Shown: positions 8,969 through 19,057, counted from the stretch's first letter. The stretch is DNA of 64,000 nucleotides from Caulobacter sp. Root343 (GCF_001425745.1 NZ_LMDF01000011.1:218387-282386); one strand, 5' to 3'. The notes: a model not told the origin generated them from the letters alone. Translations and numbers: made by a program.

Positions 8969-10354
8969 ATGAGCGTCGTGCTGGAACTCGCGCTGCAACT
9001 GCCGCCCGCCGGATCGCGCGACGTGCGCCAGCGGCTGCACGCCCAGCTGAAGGCGGCGATCCTGGACGGTCGCCTGGCCGCCGGCGTCCAGCTGCCCGCC
9101 AGCCGGGCCCTGGCCGAGCAGCTGGGCGTCTCGCGCAACACCGCCATGGCGGTCTACGACCTGCTGCTGAGCGAGGGCCACATCGTCTCGCGGCCCGGCG
9201 CGGGGACCTTCGTGGCTGGCGCGGCGCCGAAGCCGTCTCCGGAACCTTGCGCGAGCCCGCGGGCGGAGGCGCTGTTCAACCTGCGCCCCGGGCGGCCCGA
9301 CACCGCCAGCTTTCCGTTCGACATCTGGGGGCGGCTCACGGGCCGCGCGCTGCGCCGCTTCAGCCGCACGACGACGAACTACCGCGAGCCCGCCGGCCAT
9401 CCCGCGCTGCGCGAGGCCATAGCCGGCCACCTGTCCTTCGCCCGCGCCCTGGCCTGTACGCCCGAGGACATCGTCGTCACGGTCGGCGCCCAGCAGGCCT
9501 TCGACCTGGTCGCCCGCACCCTGGTCGCGGCCGGCCGGACCGTGGTGGTCGAGGATCCCGGCTATCCCGCCGCGCGCGAGGCCTTCGCGGCCGCCGGGGC
9601 CAGGGTGGTCGCCGTCCCGGTCGACCGCGAGGGCCTGGTCGTCGAGGCCCTGCCGGAAGGCTCGGCCCTGGTTTGCGTCACCCCCTCGCAGCAGTACCCG
9701 CTGGGCGCCCCGCTCTCGCCGGCTCGTCGCGAGGCGCTGCTGGCCTATGCCGCGCGAAACGAGACCCTGATCGTCGAGGACGACTATGGCGGCGAGTTCC
9801 GCTTCGAGGGTCCGCCGCAGCCGACCCTGCGCGCCCAGGATCGTGACGGCCGGGTGGTCTATGTCGGCACCTTCTCCCAGAGCCTGCTGCCGGCCCTGCG
9901 CATCGGCTTCGTCGTCGCGCCGGAACGGGCCCGCGCCACCCTGACAGCGGCCCGCGAGCGCAGCGACTGGCACGGTCCGGCCATCGAGCACGCCACCCTG
10001 GCCGCCTTTATCGCCGAGGGTCACCTGGCCCGTCACGTGCGCAAGATGCGGCGGATCTACGCCGAGCGCCGGGTCGTGCTGCTGGCCGCCCTGACCGCGC
10101 ACGCCGAAGACCTGCTGGAGCCCATCCCCGCCCTGGCCGGCCTGCACATCACGGCCTTGCTGCGGCCGCCGATCGACGCACGCGGCGTGGTCCAGCGGGC
10201 CTCGGCCCTGGGAGTGGCGGTCGATGGTCTGGACGTCTACGCCGCCGGGGCGGCCTCGCCGCCGGGCCTGGTCCTGGGCTTCGGCCAGGTCGAGGCCATG
10301 CGGATCGACGAGGCGATCCGCCGTCTGGCCCAGGCGGTGCGCGAGCAGGCCTGA
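8969..10354 (+). CDS. MocR-type transcription regulator (GntR HTH fused to aminotransferase-like domain)
   Basis: 461 residues: GntR-type winged helix at about 15-80 (RALAEQLGVSRNTAMAVYDLL), linker, then a fold-type I aminotransferase-like domain (about 110-455). Family members bind PLP through a lysine in TFSKSL (GabR numbering K312). Here the motif reads GTFSQSLLPALRIGF, with glutamine at residue 304. A covalent PLP aldimine is therefore unlikely unless another lysine serves. It diverges from the tandem unknown-function genes, which are its probable targets. The frame is open far upstream, but the ATG at 8969 starts the HTH domain normally. Confidence 0.88.
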   Translation: MSVVLELALQLPPAGSRDVRQRLHAQLKAAILDGRLAAGVQLPASRALAEQLGVSRNTAMAVYDLLLSEGHIVSRPGAGTFVAGAAPKPSPEPCASPRAEALFNLRPGRPDTASFPFDIWGRLTGRALRRFSRTTTNYREPAGHPALREAIAGHLSFARALACTPEDIVVTVGAQQAFDLVARTLVAAGRTVVVEDPGYPAAREAFAAAGARVVAVPVDREGLVVEALPEGSALVCVTPSQQYPLGAPLSPARREALLAYAARNETLIVEDDYGGEFRFEGPPQPTLRAQDRDGRVVYVGTFSQSLLPALRIGFVVAPERARATLTAARERSDWHGPAIEHATLAAFIAEGHLARHVRKMRRIYAERRVVLLAALTAHAEDLLEPIPALAGLHITALLRPPIDARGVVQRASALGVAVDGLDVYAAGAASPPGLVLGFGQVEAMRIDEAIRRLAQAVREQA

Positions 10355-10439
10355 CCGCGTCGCCGCGCCGCACCGCCACGCGGCGCGCGACACGTCTTGT
10401 TAACCATATGTTCGGCCCTGATCCGCTAGCCTCGCGGTC

Positions 10440-11624
10440 ATGGCCGTCACCTTCTCGCGCAAGCCCGCCTACGCCGCCGCCGCGCCCGCTTCGGGCGGGT
10501 CGGGCGAGCTGCGCGCCAAGCTGATGGCGGCGGTGGCCAATCCCTATATCAGCGCCAGCGGCGCGGCCTGCCTGTTCCTGGCTTCGCTGGCGACGCTCGT
10601 CTTGATCACCAGCGACCCGCACGCCGGCTCGCCGGTGATTCGCCTGCCGCTGACCAAGATCGGCGCCACCAAGAACATCCCCGACGGCTGGCGCGAGGCG
10701 CTGGGCGCCGAGAGCGCGCACGAGGCCAGCCTGGTCCCGGGGCAGCTGGACCTGTCGAGCCATCCGTTCGCCCCCTCGACCACCGGCATTGGAGGCGAGA
10801 CGCCGCCGATGGACGGCCTGCAGGTCCTGCCGCCGATCCAACAGGGTCCGGGCCTGGCCCAGGCGCCGATCGCCGACCTGACCGCCCCCGGTCCCGGCGG
10901 CGGCCCACTGCCGATCATCGCCGCCGACGGCCGGACGGCCGCCGAGGCCTATGCCCGTCCTTTCACGCCCAATGGCCGCCCCAAGGTGTCGGTGGTCATC
11001 GGCGGCCTGGGCCTCAACGCCCAGACCACCCGCGCGGCGATCGAGACCCTGCCGGGCGAGATCACCCTGTCGTTCGCGCCCTATGCCGACGGCCTGCAGG
11101 GCTGGATCGACCTGGCTCGCGCCCACGGCCACGAGGTCCTGCTGGAGACGCCGATGGAGCCGGCCGACTATCCGGCCAATGATCCGGGCCCCTACACCCT
11201 GATCGCCGCCAACCGGCCGGAAGACACCGTGCGCAAGCTGGAATGGCTGATGTCGCGCGCCACCGGCTATTTCGGCCTGTCGAACTATCTGGGCGCCCGC
11301 TTCGTCGAGAACGACCAGGCGATGAACACCTTCAACGCCGTGCTGAAGGCGCGAGGCCTGGCCTTCGTCGACGACGGGCTGGCGTCGCGCCGCGGCGGTC
11401 CGATCCCGCGCGCCTCGGCCGACCGGGTGATCGACGACGAGCTGTCGGCCAGCGCCATCGACGCTCAGCTGCGGGCGCTGGAGAACGGCGCGGCCGGTCG
11501 CGGCCAGTCGCTGGGCTCGGGCTTCGCCTATCCGGTGACGATCAGCCAGGTGGGCGTCTGGGCCGCTGGCCTCCAGGCGCGCGGCCTGCAACTGGCCCCC
11601 GCTTCGGCCCTCGCACACCGCTAG
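10440..11624 (+). CDS. Divergent polysaccharide deacetylase family protein (DUF610/YibQ-like)
   Basis: 394 residues: a cytoplasmic N-terminus, one membrane segment (about 40-60), a Pro/Gly-rich periplasmic linker, and a YibQ-type NodB-like domain from about residue 178 (VSVVIGGLGLNAQTTRAAI; LSFAPYADGLQGWI; EVLLETPMEP). Family members lie next to ctpA and envC-like genes and are thought to act on the cell wall, with unproven catalysis. The usual VIDDLG start motif is VIGGLG here, losing the two aspartates expected for metal binding. Forty nucleotides separate its stop from rppH. Confidence 0.85.
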   Translation: MAVTFSRKPAYAAAAPASGGSGELRAKLMAAVANPYISASGAACLFLASLATLVLITSDPHAGSPVIRLPLTKIGATKNIPDGWREALGAESAHEASLVPGQLDLSSHPFAPSTTGIGGETPPMDGLQVLPPIQQGPGLAQAPIADLTAPGPGGGPLPIIAADGRTAAEAYARPFTPNGRPKVSVVIGGLGLNAQTTRAAIETLPGEITLSFAPYADGLQGWIDLARAHGHEVLLETPMEPADYPANDPGPYTLIAANRPEDTVRKLEWLMSRATGYFGLSNYLGARFVENDQAMNTFNAVLKARGLAFVDDGLASRRGGPIPRASADRVIDDELSASAIDAQLRALENGAAGRGQSLGSGFAYPVTISQVGVWAAGLQARGLQLAPASALAHR

Positions 11625-11663
11625 GCTGGCGTAGCGGCAAGTCTCCTGAGATAAGAGCTCGGC

Positions 11664-12152
11664 ATGACCGAGCTAGACTATCCGCAGCATCGCCCGAACG
11701 TCGGCGTCGTCCTGTTCCATCCGGACGGCCGCGTCTGGCTGGGTCGCCGGAACAAGCAGCCGCCGCCCTACAACTGGCAGTTCCCGCAAGGCGGGGTCGA
11801 CGACGGCGAGGACCTCGAGGCCGCCGCCCGTCGCGAGCTGGCCGAGGAGACCGGCGTCACTTCCGTCGAACTGCTGGGCCGCACCGAAGGCTGGGTTACG
11901 TACGACTTCCCGCCCGAGGTCCTGGCCAACGAAAAACGCTCGCGCGGCTGGCTTGGCCAGAAGCAGGTCTGGTTCGCCTATCGCTTCACCGGCGAGGAGT
12001 CCGAGATCGACCTGGAAGCGGACGAGCACGTCGAGTTCGACGCCTGGAAGTGGGGCAGGCTCGACGAAACGCCCGAACTGATCGTACCCTTCAAGCGCGG
12101 GGTCTACGAAGCGGTGGTCGCCGCGTTCCAGGGGTTCGCGCGGAGGGGCTGA
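11664..12152 (+). CDS. rppH: RNA pyrophosphohydrolase (Nudix)
   Basis: Removes pyrophosphate from the 5' end of triphosphorylated mRNA to trigger decay. The 162 residues carry the RppH hallmark RPNVGVVLFHPDGRVWLGRR, the WQFPQGGVDDGED segment and the Nudix-box core REL-x-EETG (REUxEExGU). The C-terminal EFDAWKWGRLDETPELIVPF is also typical. The gene follows the DUF610 gene, the common alphaproteobacterial order. Confidence 0.95.
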   Translation: MTELDYPQHRPNVGVVLFHPDGRVWLGRRNKQPPPYNWQFPQGGVDDGEDLEAAARRELAEETGVTSVELLGRTEGWVTYDFPPEVLANEKRSRGWLGQKQVWFAYRFTGEESEIDLEADEHVEFDAWKWGRLDETPELIVPFKRGVYEAVVAAFQGFARRG

Positions 12153-12181
12153 TCCTGGTCCCGTCGCGCTGGGGAGACGGA

Positions 12182-13678
12182 ATGGCGGAAACGGTTCTGT
12201 TGATTCACGGCTACGGCTGCGCGGGGGACGTCTGGGGTCCTGTCGCCGCGCGGCTGAAGGCCGAAGGCTATCGGGTCGTGGCCCCGACCATCCGGTCGGC
12301 GGTGCGCACCGTCGAAGGTCCCAGGGCCGGCCTGGCGGGCCTGACCTTGGCCGACTATGTCGCCGAGATGAGCGCCCTGGCCCAGACCCTGGCCAAGGAG
12401 ACCGGCAAGAAACCGCTGGTCGTCGGCCACTCGATGGGCGGTCTGATCGCTCAGAAGATCGCCGAGGCCGGCCACGCCGCGGGCCTGGTTCTGTTCGCCC
12501 CGGCCTCGCCCGCCGACGCGCGCGGCAAGCCGAAGCTCTCGCCGGTCTTCACCTTCCTGAACCTGGCCTTGCAGAGCAAGCCGGAGACCCGGGCGGGCAA
12601 GATGTGGAAGGCTGGCTTCAAGTACGGCGTCGTCAACGCGGTGCCGATCGCACGCCACGACGACCTTTACGCGACAATGGTCTATGACAGCGGTCAGGTG
12701 CTGGCCGATCTGGCCTGGCCCGCCAAGGATCCCCACAAGACCGCCCATGTCGACGCCGCCAAGGTGACCGTGCCCGTGCTGGTGCTGGCCGGCGCTCTCG
12801 ACCGCACGACCCCGACCTCGGACACCCGCCTGGTCGGCAAGAAGTACGCGAATGCCGACTACAACGAATATCCCAACAACGCCCACTACCTGATAGACGA
12901 GCCAAACACGATGAAGATCCTCGACGACGTGATCGCCTGGTTGACGGGCAAGAAACTGACGCCGGCCGCCGAGCCCGCGCCGAAACCCGAAGCGCCCAAG
13001 GCCGAAGCCCCGAAGGCCGAAGCGTCCAAGGCGGAGCCCGTGAAGGCGCCTGAACCGGCGCCGGCGCCTGCCCCGGTGAAGGCCGCTGAGCCGGCCCCGG
13101 CCGCCGCGACGCCGGCCGCCAAACCCGCGCCTGCGCCGAAGAAGGCTCCGGCCGCCAAGGCCGCCGCCAAGCCGAAGACGGAAGCCAAGGCCGCGCCCGC
13201 CCCCAAGGCGGCGGCGAAGCCCGCGGCCGCCAAGCCAGCCCCGAAGGCGGCGGCTCCGAAGGCCGCCCCCGCCAAGGCCGTTCCGGCCGCCAAGGCTCCG
13301 GCCAAGCCCGCCGCGCCGGCCGCCGAGAAGGCCGCCACGCCGAAGGCCACGGCCAAGCCGGCCGCCAAGGCCCCGCCCGCTCCGAAAGCCGCCCCGGCTG
13401 CTAAAGCCAAGGCCGCTCCCGCGCCCAAGGCGGCGGCGAAGCCCGTGGCCGCCAAGCCGGCTCCGAAGGCGGCCGCGCCGGCCAAGGCCCCGGCCAAGAC
13501 CGCCACCCCGAAGCCGGCCGCGAAAGCGCCGGCCAAGCCGAAGGCCGAAGCCGCCGCCAAGGCGCCCGTCGCCAAGGCTCCGGCCAAGGCCGCGGCCGCG
13601 CCCAAGGCGGCCGCCAAGGCTCCAGCCAAGCCTGCGACAAAGGCGCCCGCCAAAACCTCGCCCAAGGCCAAGAAGTAA
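12182..13678 (+). CDS. Alpha/beta hydrolase with long Ala/Lys/Pro-rich C-terminal tail
   Basis: 498 residues in two parts. Residues 1-260 are an alpha/beta hydrolase: LLIHGYG oxyanion-hole motif, nucleophile elbow GHSMGG, acid in LAGALDRTTP, and histidine in NNAHYLI. Residues from about 262 to 498 are almost only Ala, Lys and Pro in PAKAPAAKA-like units, like histone H1 or the tails of PHA-granule proteins. The tail is basic, disordered and probably binds nucleic acid or another polyanion (inference). The frame is open well upstream through rppH; the ATG at 12182 begins the hydrolase fold. The substrate is unknown. Confidence 0.85.
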   Translation: MAETVLLIHGYGCAGDVWGPVAARLKAEGYRVVAPTIRSAVRTVEGPRAGLAGLTLADYVAEMSALAQTLAKETGKKPLVVGHSMGGLIAQKIAEAGHAAGLVLFAPASPADARGKPKLSPVFTFLNLALQSKPETRAGKMWKAGFKYGVVNAVPIARHDDLYATMVYDSGQVLADLAWPAKDPHKTAHVDAAKVTVPVLVLAGALDRTTPTSDTRLVGKKYANADYNEYPNNAHYLIDEPNTMKILDDVIAWLTGKKLTPAAEPAPKPEAPKAEAPKAEASKAEPVKAPEPAPAPAPVKAAEPAPAAATPAAKPAPAPKKAPAAKAAAKPKTEAKAAPAPKAAAKPAAAKPAPKAAAPKAAPAKAVPAAKAPAKPAAPAAEKAATPKATAKPAAKAPPAPKAAPAAKAKAAPAPKAAAKPVAAKPAPKAAAPAKAPAKTATPKPAAKAPAKPKAEAAAKAPVAKAPAKAAAAPKAAAKAPAKPATKAPAKTSPKAKK

Positions 13679-13691
13679 GTGTAGGCTGATC

Positions 13692-13720
13692 TCCGCCGGC
13701 TGCTTCGCCGGCGGGGTTTG
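13692..13720 (+). terminator. Hairpin after the tailed hydrolase
   Basis: CCGCCGGC pairs with GCCGGCGG around TGCTTC and is followed by GGTTTGCTT. It is a moderate intrinsic terminator, 14 nt after the stop. Confidence 0.6.
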
Positions 13721-13732
13721 CTTAGGGCGTCC

Positions 13733-14482
13733 ATGCGCGCACCGGTGATCATGGTCCACGGCGCCTTTTGCGGCGGCTGGACCTTCGACGTGTTCCGTAC
13801 CCCTTTCGAGGCGGCCGGCCATCACGTCCTTACACCCGACCTGATCGGCCACGACGGCCAGAGCAGCGCGGCCGGCGTGTCGATGAGCGACTACGCCCGC
13901 CAGATCGCCCGCCTGGCCGAGGCCTGCGAGACGCCGCCCATCCTGATCGGCCACTCGATGGGCGGCCTGGTCGCCCAGATGGCCGCCAGCCGCGCCAAGG
14001 TCTCCAAACTGATCCTGCTGGCCCCGTCCGCCCCCTGGGGCGTCTCGGGCGCGACCCTGGAGGAGGCGGTCTCGGCCGTCAGCCTCTACGCCCTGGGCCC
14101 CTACTGGCTGCAGGCCGTCGCCCCGGACTATGGCGTCGTGCGCCGCTACAGCGTCGACCGGCTGGCTCGCCCCGAACGCAAGGCCATCTTCGCCCGCATG
14201 ACGGCCGAGAGCGGCCGGGCGTTGTGGGAGACCCTGAACTGGTGGCTGGACCCGTTCATGACCACCTCAGTCTCGTCACCCGGCTGCCCGGTGCTGGCCG
14301 TCGCCGGCGGCCAGGACGTCATCCACCCGCCCGCCACCGTCCGCCAGACGGCCGCGCGCCTGGGCGGCAGCGTCGAAGTCTTCCCCGAAATGAGCCATTG
14401 GCTGCCGGGCGAGCCTGGCTGGGAGGCGGTGGCCGCGCGCTGCCTCGAGTTCATCACGGCGGAAGACCGGGCGGCGGCTTAG
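13733..14482 (+). CDS. Alpha/beta hydrolase
   Basis: 249 residues with the hydrolase signatures MVHGAFCGGWTFD (oxyanion region), GHSMGGLVAQ (nucleophile serine near residue 78), an acid in VAGGQDVIHPP and histidine in EMSHWLPGEPGW. It resembles small esterase/lipase-type hydrolases; the substrate cannot be assigned. I used the ATG at 13733 instead of a TTG at 13718, which would lie in the preceding hairpin. It is separate from the tailed hydrolase and only distantly similar to it. Confidence 0.85.
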   Translation: MRAPVIMVHGAFCGGWTFDVFRTPFEAAGHHVLTPDLIGHDGQSSAAGVSMSDYARQIARLAEACETPPILIGHSMGGLVAQMAASRAKVSKLILLAPSAPWGVSGATLEEAVSAVSLYALGPYWLQAVAPDYGVVRRYSVDRLARPERKAIFARMTAESGRALWETLNWWLDPFMTTSVSSPGCPVLAVAGGQDVIHPPATVRQTAARLGGSVEVFPEMSHWLPGEPGWEAVAARCLEFITAEDRAAA

Positions 14483-14500
14483 TAGCCCTCTCCTCAACCG

Positions 14501-14628
14501 ACCTCCCCGGCGAAGGCCGGGGTCCAGATCGAGCCATGGCCCGTTCGGGTCTTGGCTCAGACCCGTGGCGCGAACGCGCGAGCCTCTCCGGATGAATCTG
14601 GGCCCCGGCCTTCGCCGGGGAGATCGGT
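14501..14628. repeat. CerM-like long palindromic intergenic repeat
   Basis: Left arm 14501-14529 (with CCCCGGCGAAGGCCGGGG) and right arm about 14596-14628 (with CCCCGGCCTTCGCCGGGG) form a long inverted repeat around a 66-nt centre. Each arm is also a hairpin by itself. A GAATC, the CcrM methylation site GANTC, lies at 14594-14598 at the start of the right arm. Caulobacter genomes carry intergenic repeats linked to GANTC sites (CerM), and this fits that type. It separates two convergent genes and may end both transcripts. Confidence 0.75.
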
Positions 14629-14650
14629 TTTCTAGATTTAGCCGGTCATC

Positions 14651-14974
14651 TCACGCCGCCGGCGAAAACACCTTCAGCCCCAGGATCCCCGCCACGATCA
14701 GGCCCAGGCAGACCAGCCGGGCGGCCGTGGCCGGCTCCTTGAACAGCATGATGCCGACGATGGCCGTGCCGACCGCGCCGACGCCGGTCCAGACCGCGTA
14801 GGCCGTACCCAGCGGCAGGGTCTTCACGGCCCAGCCCAGCAGGCCCATGGACAACACGAGGCTGATCGCCGTCAGGGCGATCGGGATCGGCTTGGTGAAG
14901 CCTTCGGTGAACTTCAGGCCCACGGCCCAGCCCACTTCGAACACGCCCGCGATGAGAAGGATGATCCAGGCCAC
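14651..14974 (-). CDS. SMR-family small multidrug/guanidinium exporter (SugE/Gdx-like)
   Basis: 107-residue inner-membrane protein with four membrane helices that works as a dual-topology dimer. The essential glutamate is residue 13 in [18 protein letters not shown], a context typical of the SugE/Gdx subgroup (guanidinium/H+ antiport) rather than Emr[12 protein letters not shown] also matches that subgroup. No ykkC guanidine riboswitch motif is visible upstream. It shares its strand with the next gene, whose terminator hairpin lies between them. Confidence 0.9.
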   Translation of the reverse strand: MAWIILLIAGVFEVGWAVGLKFTEGFTKPIPIALTAISLVLSMGLLGWAVKTLPLGTAYAVWTGVGAVGTAIVGIMLFKEPATAARLVCLGLIVAGILGLKVFSPAA

Positions 14975-15014
14975 GACGAGCCCTTTCCTTAAAAGGCGGG
15001 GTCGTCCCCGGATA

Positions 15015-15044
15015 GAAAAAGGCGCGGGGTCGTCCCCGCGCCTT
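15015..15044 (-). terminator. Intrinsic terminator of the secreted-protein gene
   Basis: Read on the minus strand, AAGGCGCGGGG pairs with CCCCGCGCCTT and is followed by TTTC. A second shorter copy of the inner GGGGTCGTCCCC palindrome lies about 25 nt away, near 14999. Confidence 0.8.
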
Positions 15045-15080
15045 CGTCAGATAGGTCCGCCCGAAGGCGGAGCAACCGGG

Positions 15081-15794
15081 TTAGCGGCTGGTGGTGCTGT
15101 ACAGGATCTGGGCGCGCTCGAAGTTCTTGCCGACCGAGGTTTCGTCCAGCTTCTTCAGGCGCATATAGACCAGGCCCGCGTGGCCGCCGGCCCAGGCGTC
15201 GTCCCACGAGACGGTGAAGCGACGGAAGTCGCTGCCGACCGTCTGGTCGTTGCGGATCAGGCGCAGCTGCGGGCTGTTTTCCCAGGTCGCCCAATCGTGC
15301 AGGGCGTTGGCCAGTTCCTGGGCCTGCTCGGGGGTCTGCGAATAGTCGATGGTGACCGTGCAGACGTTCTTGTTCGAGCCCGGGTTGTCCAGGGTGATGT
15401 TGTACGGCTTCTCGAGGGCGAGGACCCACTGCTCCTTCTTCTTCTTGAAGCCGTAGTCCTTGACCAGCTGGGTGAAGTCACCGCCGGCGACCGACGGCTT
15501 GCAGACCTTGTCCAGCACGTCCATCAGGCGCACCGACAGCGGGTCGGTGGTGCGCGGACCGCGGGTCGGCGCGACATAGCTGTCGGCCGGGGCCTGGCCG
15601 GCGGCCGGCGCGGCGACCGGGGGCGCGGTCTGGTCGGCCGGCGCGGCCGGCGTCGTTTGAGCCGGAGCGCTCTGATCGGCCGGAGCCGGAGCGGCGGCGG
15701 GAGCCTGGGCGGGCGCCGGAGCGGTTTGCTCCTGGGCAAGGGCGGTGGTCGAGACCGCGCCGATGGCGATCAGGCTGACGAGCGCAAGGCGCAT
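15081..15794 (-). CDS. Secreted protein with Pro/Ala linker, unknown function
   Basis: 237 residues: Sec signal peptide (MRLALVSLIAIGAVSTTALA), an Ala/Pro/Gln-rich disordered stretch (about 22-75), then a folded domain with two cysteines (DVLDKVCKP and NVCTVTIDY). No known catalytic motif is seen. The C-terminal part has a beta-rich look (VSWDDAWAGGHAGLVYMRL). The ATG at 15794 is the first methionine that yields a proper signal peptide. It is transcribed on the same strand as the atp genes, but the atp terminator separates them. Confidence 0.75.
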   Translation of the reverse strand: MRLALVSLIAIGAVSTTALAQEQTAPAPAQAPAAAPAPADQSAPAQTTPAAPADQTAPPVAAPAAGQAPADSYVAPTRGPRTTDPLSVRLMDVLDKVCKPSVAGGDFTQLVKDYGFKKKKEQWVLALEKPYNITLDNPGSNKNVCTVTIDYSQTPEQAQELANALHDWATWENSPQLRLIRNDQTVGSDFRRFTVSWDDAWAGGHAGLVYMRLKKLDETSVGKNFERAQILYSTTSR

Positions 15795-15940
15795 AGGCTG
15801 GATATCCCCAACAAGACGAGAGGTCGGCATTAAAACCGACAGACGATCCCTCGCAACCCTTATGGCTACCGATTGAGACCAAGATTGGGCCACAGGTGTA
15901 ATTTTCTTATGGCCCGGGCGGAAAGGTTCGCGCTTGACGC

Positions 15941-15980
15941 GAAAACGCCCTCGATCCGGCAGGACCAAGGGCGTTTCAAA
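15941..15980 (-). terminator. Terminator of the atp operon
   Basis: On the minus strand AACGCCCT pairs with AGGGCGTT across a loop of about 16 nt and is followed by TTC. It lies just after atpC. The loop is longer than ideal, so strength is uncertain. Confidence 0.6.
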
Positions 15981-15997
15981 AGTCACGACAGGACGGA

Positions 15998-16258
15998 TCA
16001 GGCCGCTTCGACGGCGTGCTCGGCCAGGATCGTCAGGCCGTCGGGGCCGACGTCGGCGAAGCCGCCCTGGATGTCGAACACCTTGGTCGTCGCGCCGTCC
16101 TTCACGGTCACCTTGCCTTCGCGCAGGGTGGTCATGAACGGGGCGTGGCCGGCCAGGACGCCGAAATCGCCTTCCGTCCCCGGAGCCTGGACCAGGTCCA
16201 CGTCGCCGGAGAACAGTTCCCGTTCCGGAGCCACAAGGGAAAAGTGCAGCTTGGCCAT
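15998..16258 (-). CDS. atpC: ATP synthase F1 epsilon subunit
   Basis: Central-stalk subunit of F1. Its 86 residues cover the N-terminal beta-sandwich (LHFSLVAPERELFSGDVDLV; GDFGVLAGHAPFMTTLREG; FDIQGGFADV) and stop right after AEHAVEAA. The two-helix C-terminal domain, which inhibits ATP hydrolysis in many bacteria, is missing. The ATG shares one base with the TGA of the small zinc-ribbon gene upstream, indicating coupled translation. Confidence 0.93.
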   Translation of the reverse strand: MAKLHFSLVAPERELFSGDVDLVQAPGTEGDFGVLAGHAPFMTTLREGKVTVKDGATTKVFDIQGGFADVGPDGLTILAEHAVEAA

Positions 16259-16508
16259 CAGTTGAAAGTCTCCTCGACGCCGCCAAGCGCGGCTTCGATG
16301 TCCTCGTCGGTCTGGATCTCGGTCCCGCAGAACGGGCAGAAGCGAATCGTGGCCAGCACCAGGCCGGTCTCGCCCTCTTCTTCCCGTTCGCCGAGATTCA
16401 GCAGGATCAGGCCGCTGTCATGCTCGATGAGGCTGGCGGCGGGGTCCGGAGACACCGCTTCGGCCAGCTCCTCGCAGCAGAAATGGCCGAGATCGGCGTC
16501 TTCGGTCA

Positions 16509-16509
<1 letters not shown>
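16258..16509 (-). CDS. Small zinc-ribbon-like protein within the atp operon
   Basis: 83 residues, acidic, not recognised as an ATP synthase subunit. Two cysteine pairs are visible: CCEE near the N-terminus and FCPFCGTE near residue 60, a CxxC zinc-ribbon knuckle. The ATG at 16509 overlaps the atpD stop by one base, and its own stop overlaps the atpC start by one base. It is therefore fully embedded in and co-translated with the operon. A metal- or redox-linked assembly role is only a guess. Confidence 0.8.
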
Positions 16510-18170
<1,661 letters not shown>

Positions 18171-18181
18171 TTAGGCTTGGA

Positions 18182-19057
18182 TCAGACGGCTTCGGCGCCG
18201 GAGATGATCTCGATCAGCTCCTTGGTGATCTGGGCCTGGCGGGAACGATTGTACTCGAGGGTGTAGCGCTTGATCATGTCGCCGGCGTTGCGCGTGGCGT
18301 TGTCCATGGCGGTCATCTGGCTGGCGTAGAAGCCGGCCATGTTGTCCAGCAGGGCCGACAGGATCTGGACCGTCAGGTTGCGCGGCAGCAGGGTCTCGAG
18401 GATGGCCTCTTCCGAGGGCTCGTACTCGTAGACCGCCGTCGGGCCCGAAGGCGCTTCGACGCCCTCGACCGTGGCGGGGATCAGCTGCAGGCCCGTCGGG
18501 ATCTGCTGCACCACCGACTTGAAGCGGCTGTAGAACAGGGTGACCACGTCGGTCTCGCCGGCTTCATACAGGCGCGTGACCGCGTCTGCGATCGGCTGGG
18601 CCACCGACAGCGTGAACTGGCGGTAGGCCGAGAGGTCGAACGTCTCGACGACCTTGCCGGCGTAGGGACGGGCGAGCTGCGCCGTCACCTTCTTGCCGAC
18701 GCAGATCACCTGCACCGTCTTGCCCTGGGCGATCAGCCCGTCGATGTGGACCCGCGCGGCGCGGACGATCGACGAGGTGAAGCCGCCCGCCAGGCCACGA
18801 TCGGCGGCGGCGACCACCACCAGATGGCGGTCGTCGCGGCCCGTCCCGGCCAGGAGCTTCGGCGCGCCGTCACCGGACACGCCGGCGGCGAGGTTGGCGA
18901 TGACAGTGGCCAGGCGCCGAGCGTAAGGACGGGCGGATTCCGCCGCGTCCTGGCTCCGGCGCAGCTTGGCCGCCGCCACCATCTGCATCGCTTTCGTGAT
19001 CTTCTGCGTCGCCTTGACGCTCGAGATCCGATTGCGCATTTCCTTCAAGCTGGCCAT
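18182..19057 (-). CDS. atpG: ATP synthase F1 gamma subunit
   Basis: Rotor shaft of F1. The 291-residue protein has the conserved N-terminal coiled coil ([20 protein letters not shown], then [15 protein letters not shown]) and the C-terminal coil [15 protein letters not shown] with [17 protein letters not shown] central insertion is not obvious. It lies 34 nt downstream of atpA and 47 nt upstream of atpD. Confidence 0.97.
   Translation of the reverse strand: MASLKEMRNRISSVKATQKITKAMQMVAAAKLRRSQDAAESARPYARRLATVIANLAAGVSGDGAPKLLAGTGRDDRHLVVVAAADRGLAGGFTSSIVRAARVHIDGLIAQGKTVQVICVGKKVTAQLARPYAGKVVETFDLSAYRQFTLSVAQPIADAVTRLYEAGETDVVTLFYSRFKSVVQQIPTGLQLIPATVEGVEAPSGPTAVYEYEPSEEAILETLLPRNLTVQILSALLDNMAGFYASQMTAMDNATRNAGDMIKRYTLEYNRSRQAQITKELIEIISGAEAV

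Noticed and set aside
11243-12181. N-terminal extension of the tailed hydrolase frame
   Set aside because: It overlaps the DUF610 and rppH genes in another frame and reads as Arg-rich noise; the hydrolase fold begins at 12182.
12104-13954. 616-codon minus-strand frame opposite the Ala/Lys/Pro tail
   Set aside because: Gly/Arg/Leu repeats simply mirror the low-complexity tail.
14975-15080. Guanidine riboswitch before the SMR gene
   Set aside because: No ykkC-type motifs; the hairpins there are the terminator of the upstream gene.
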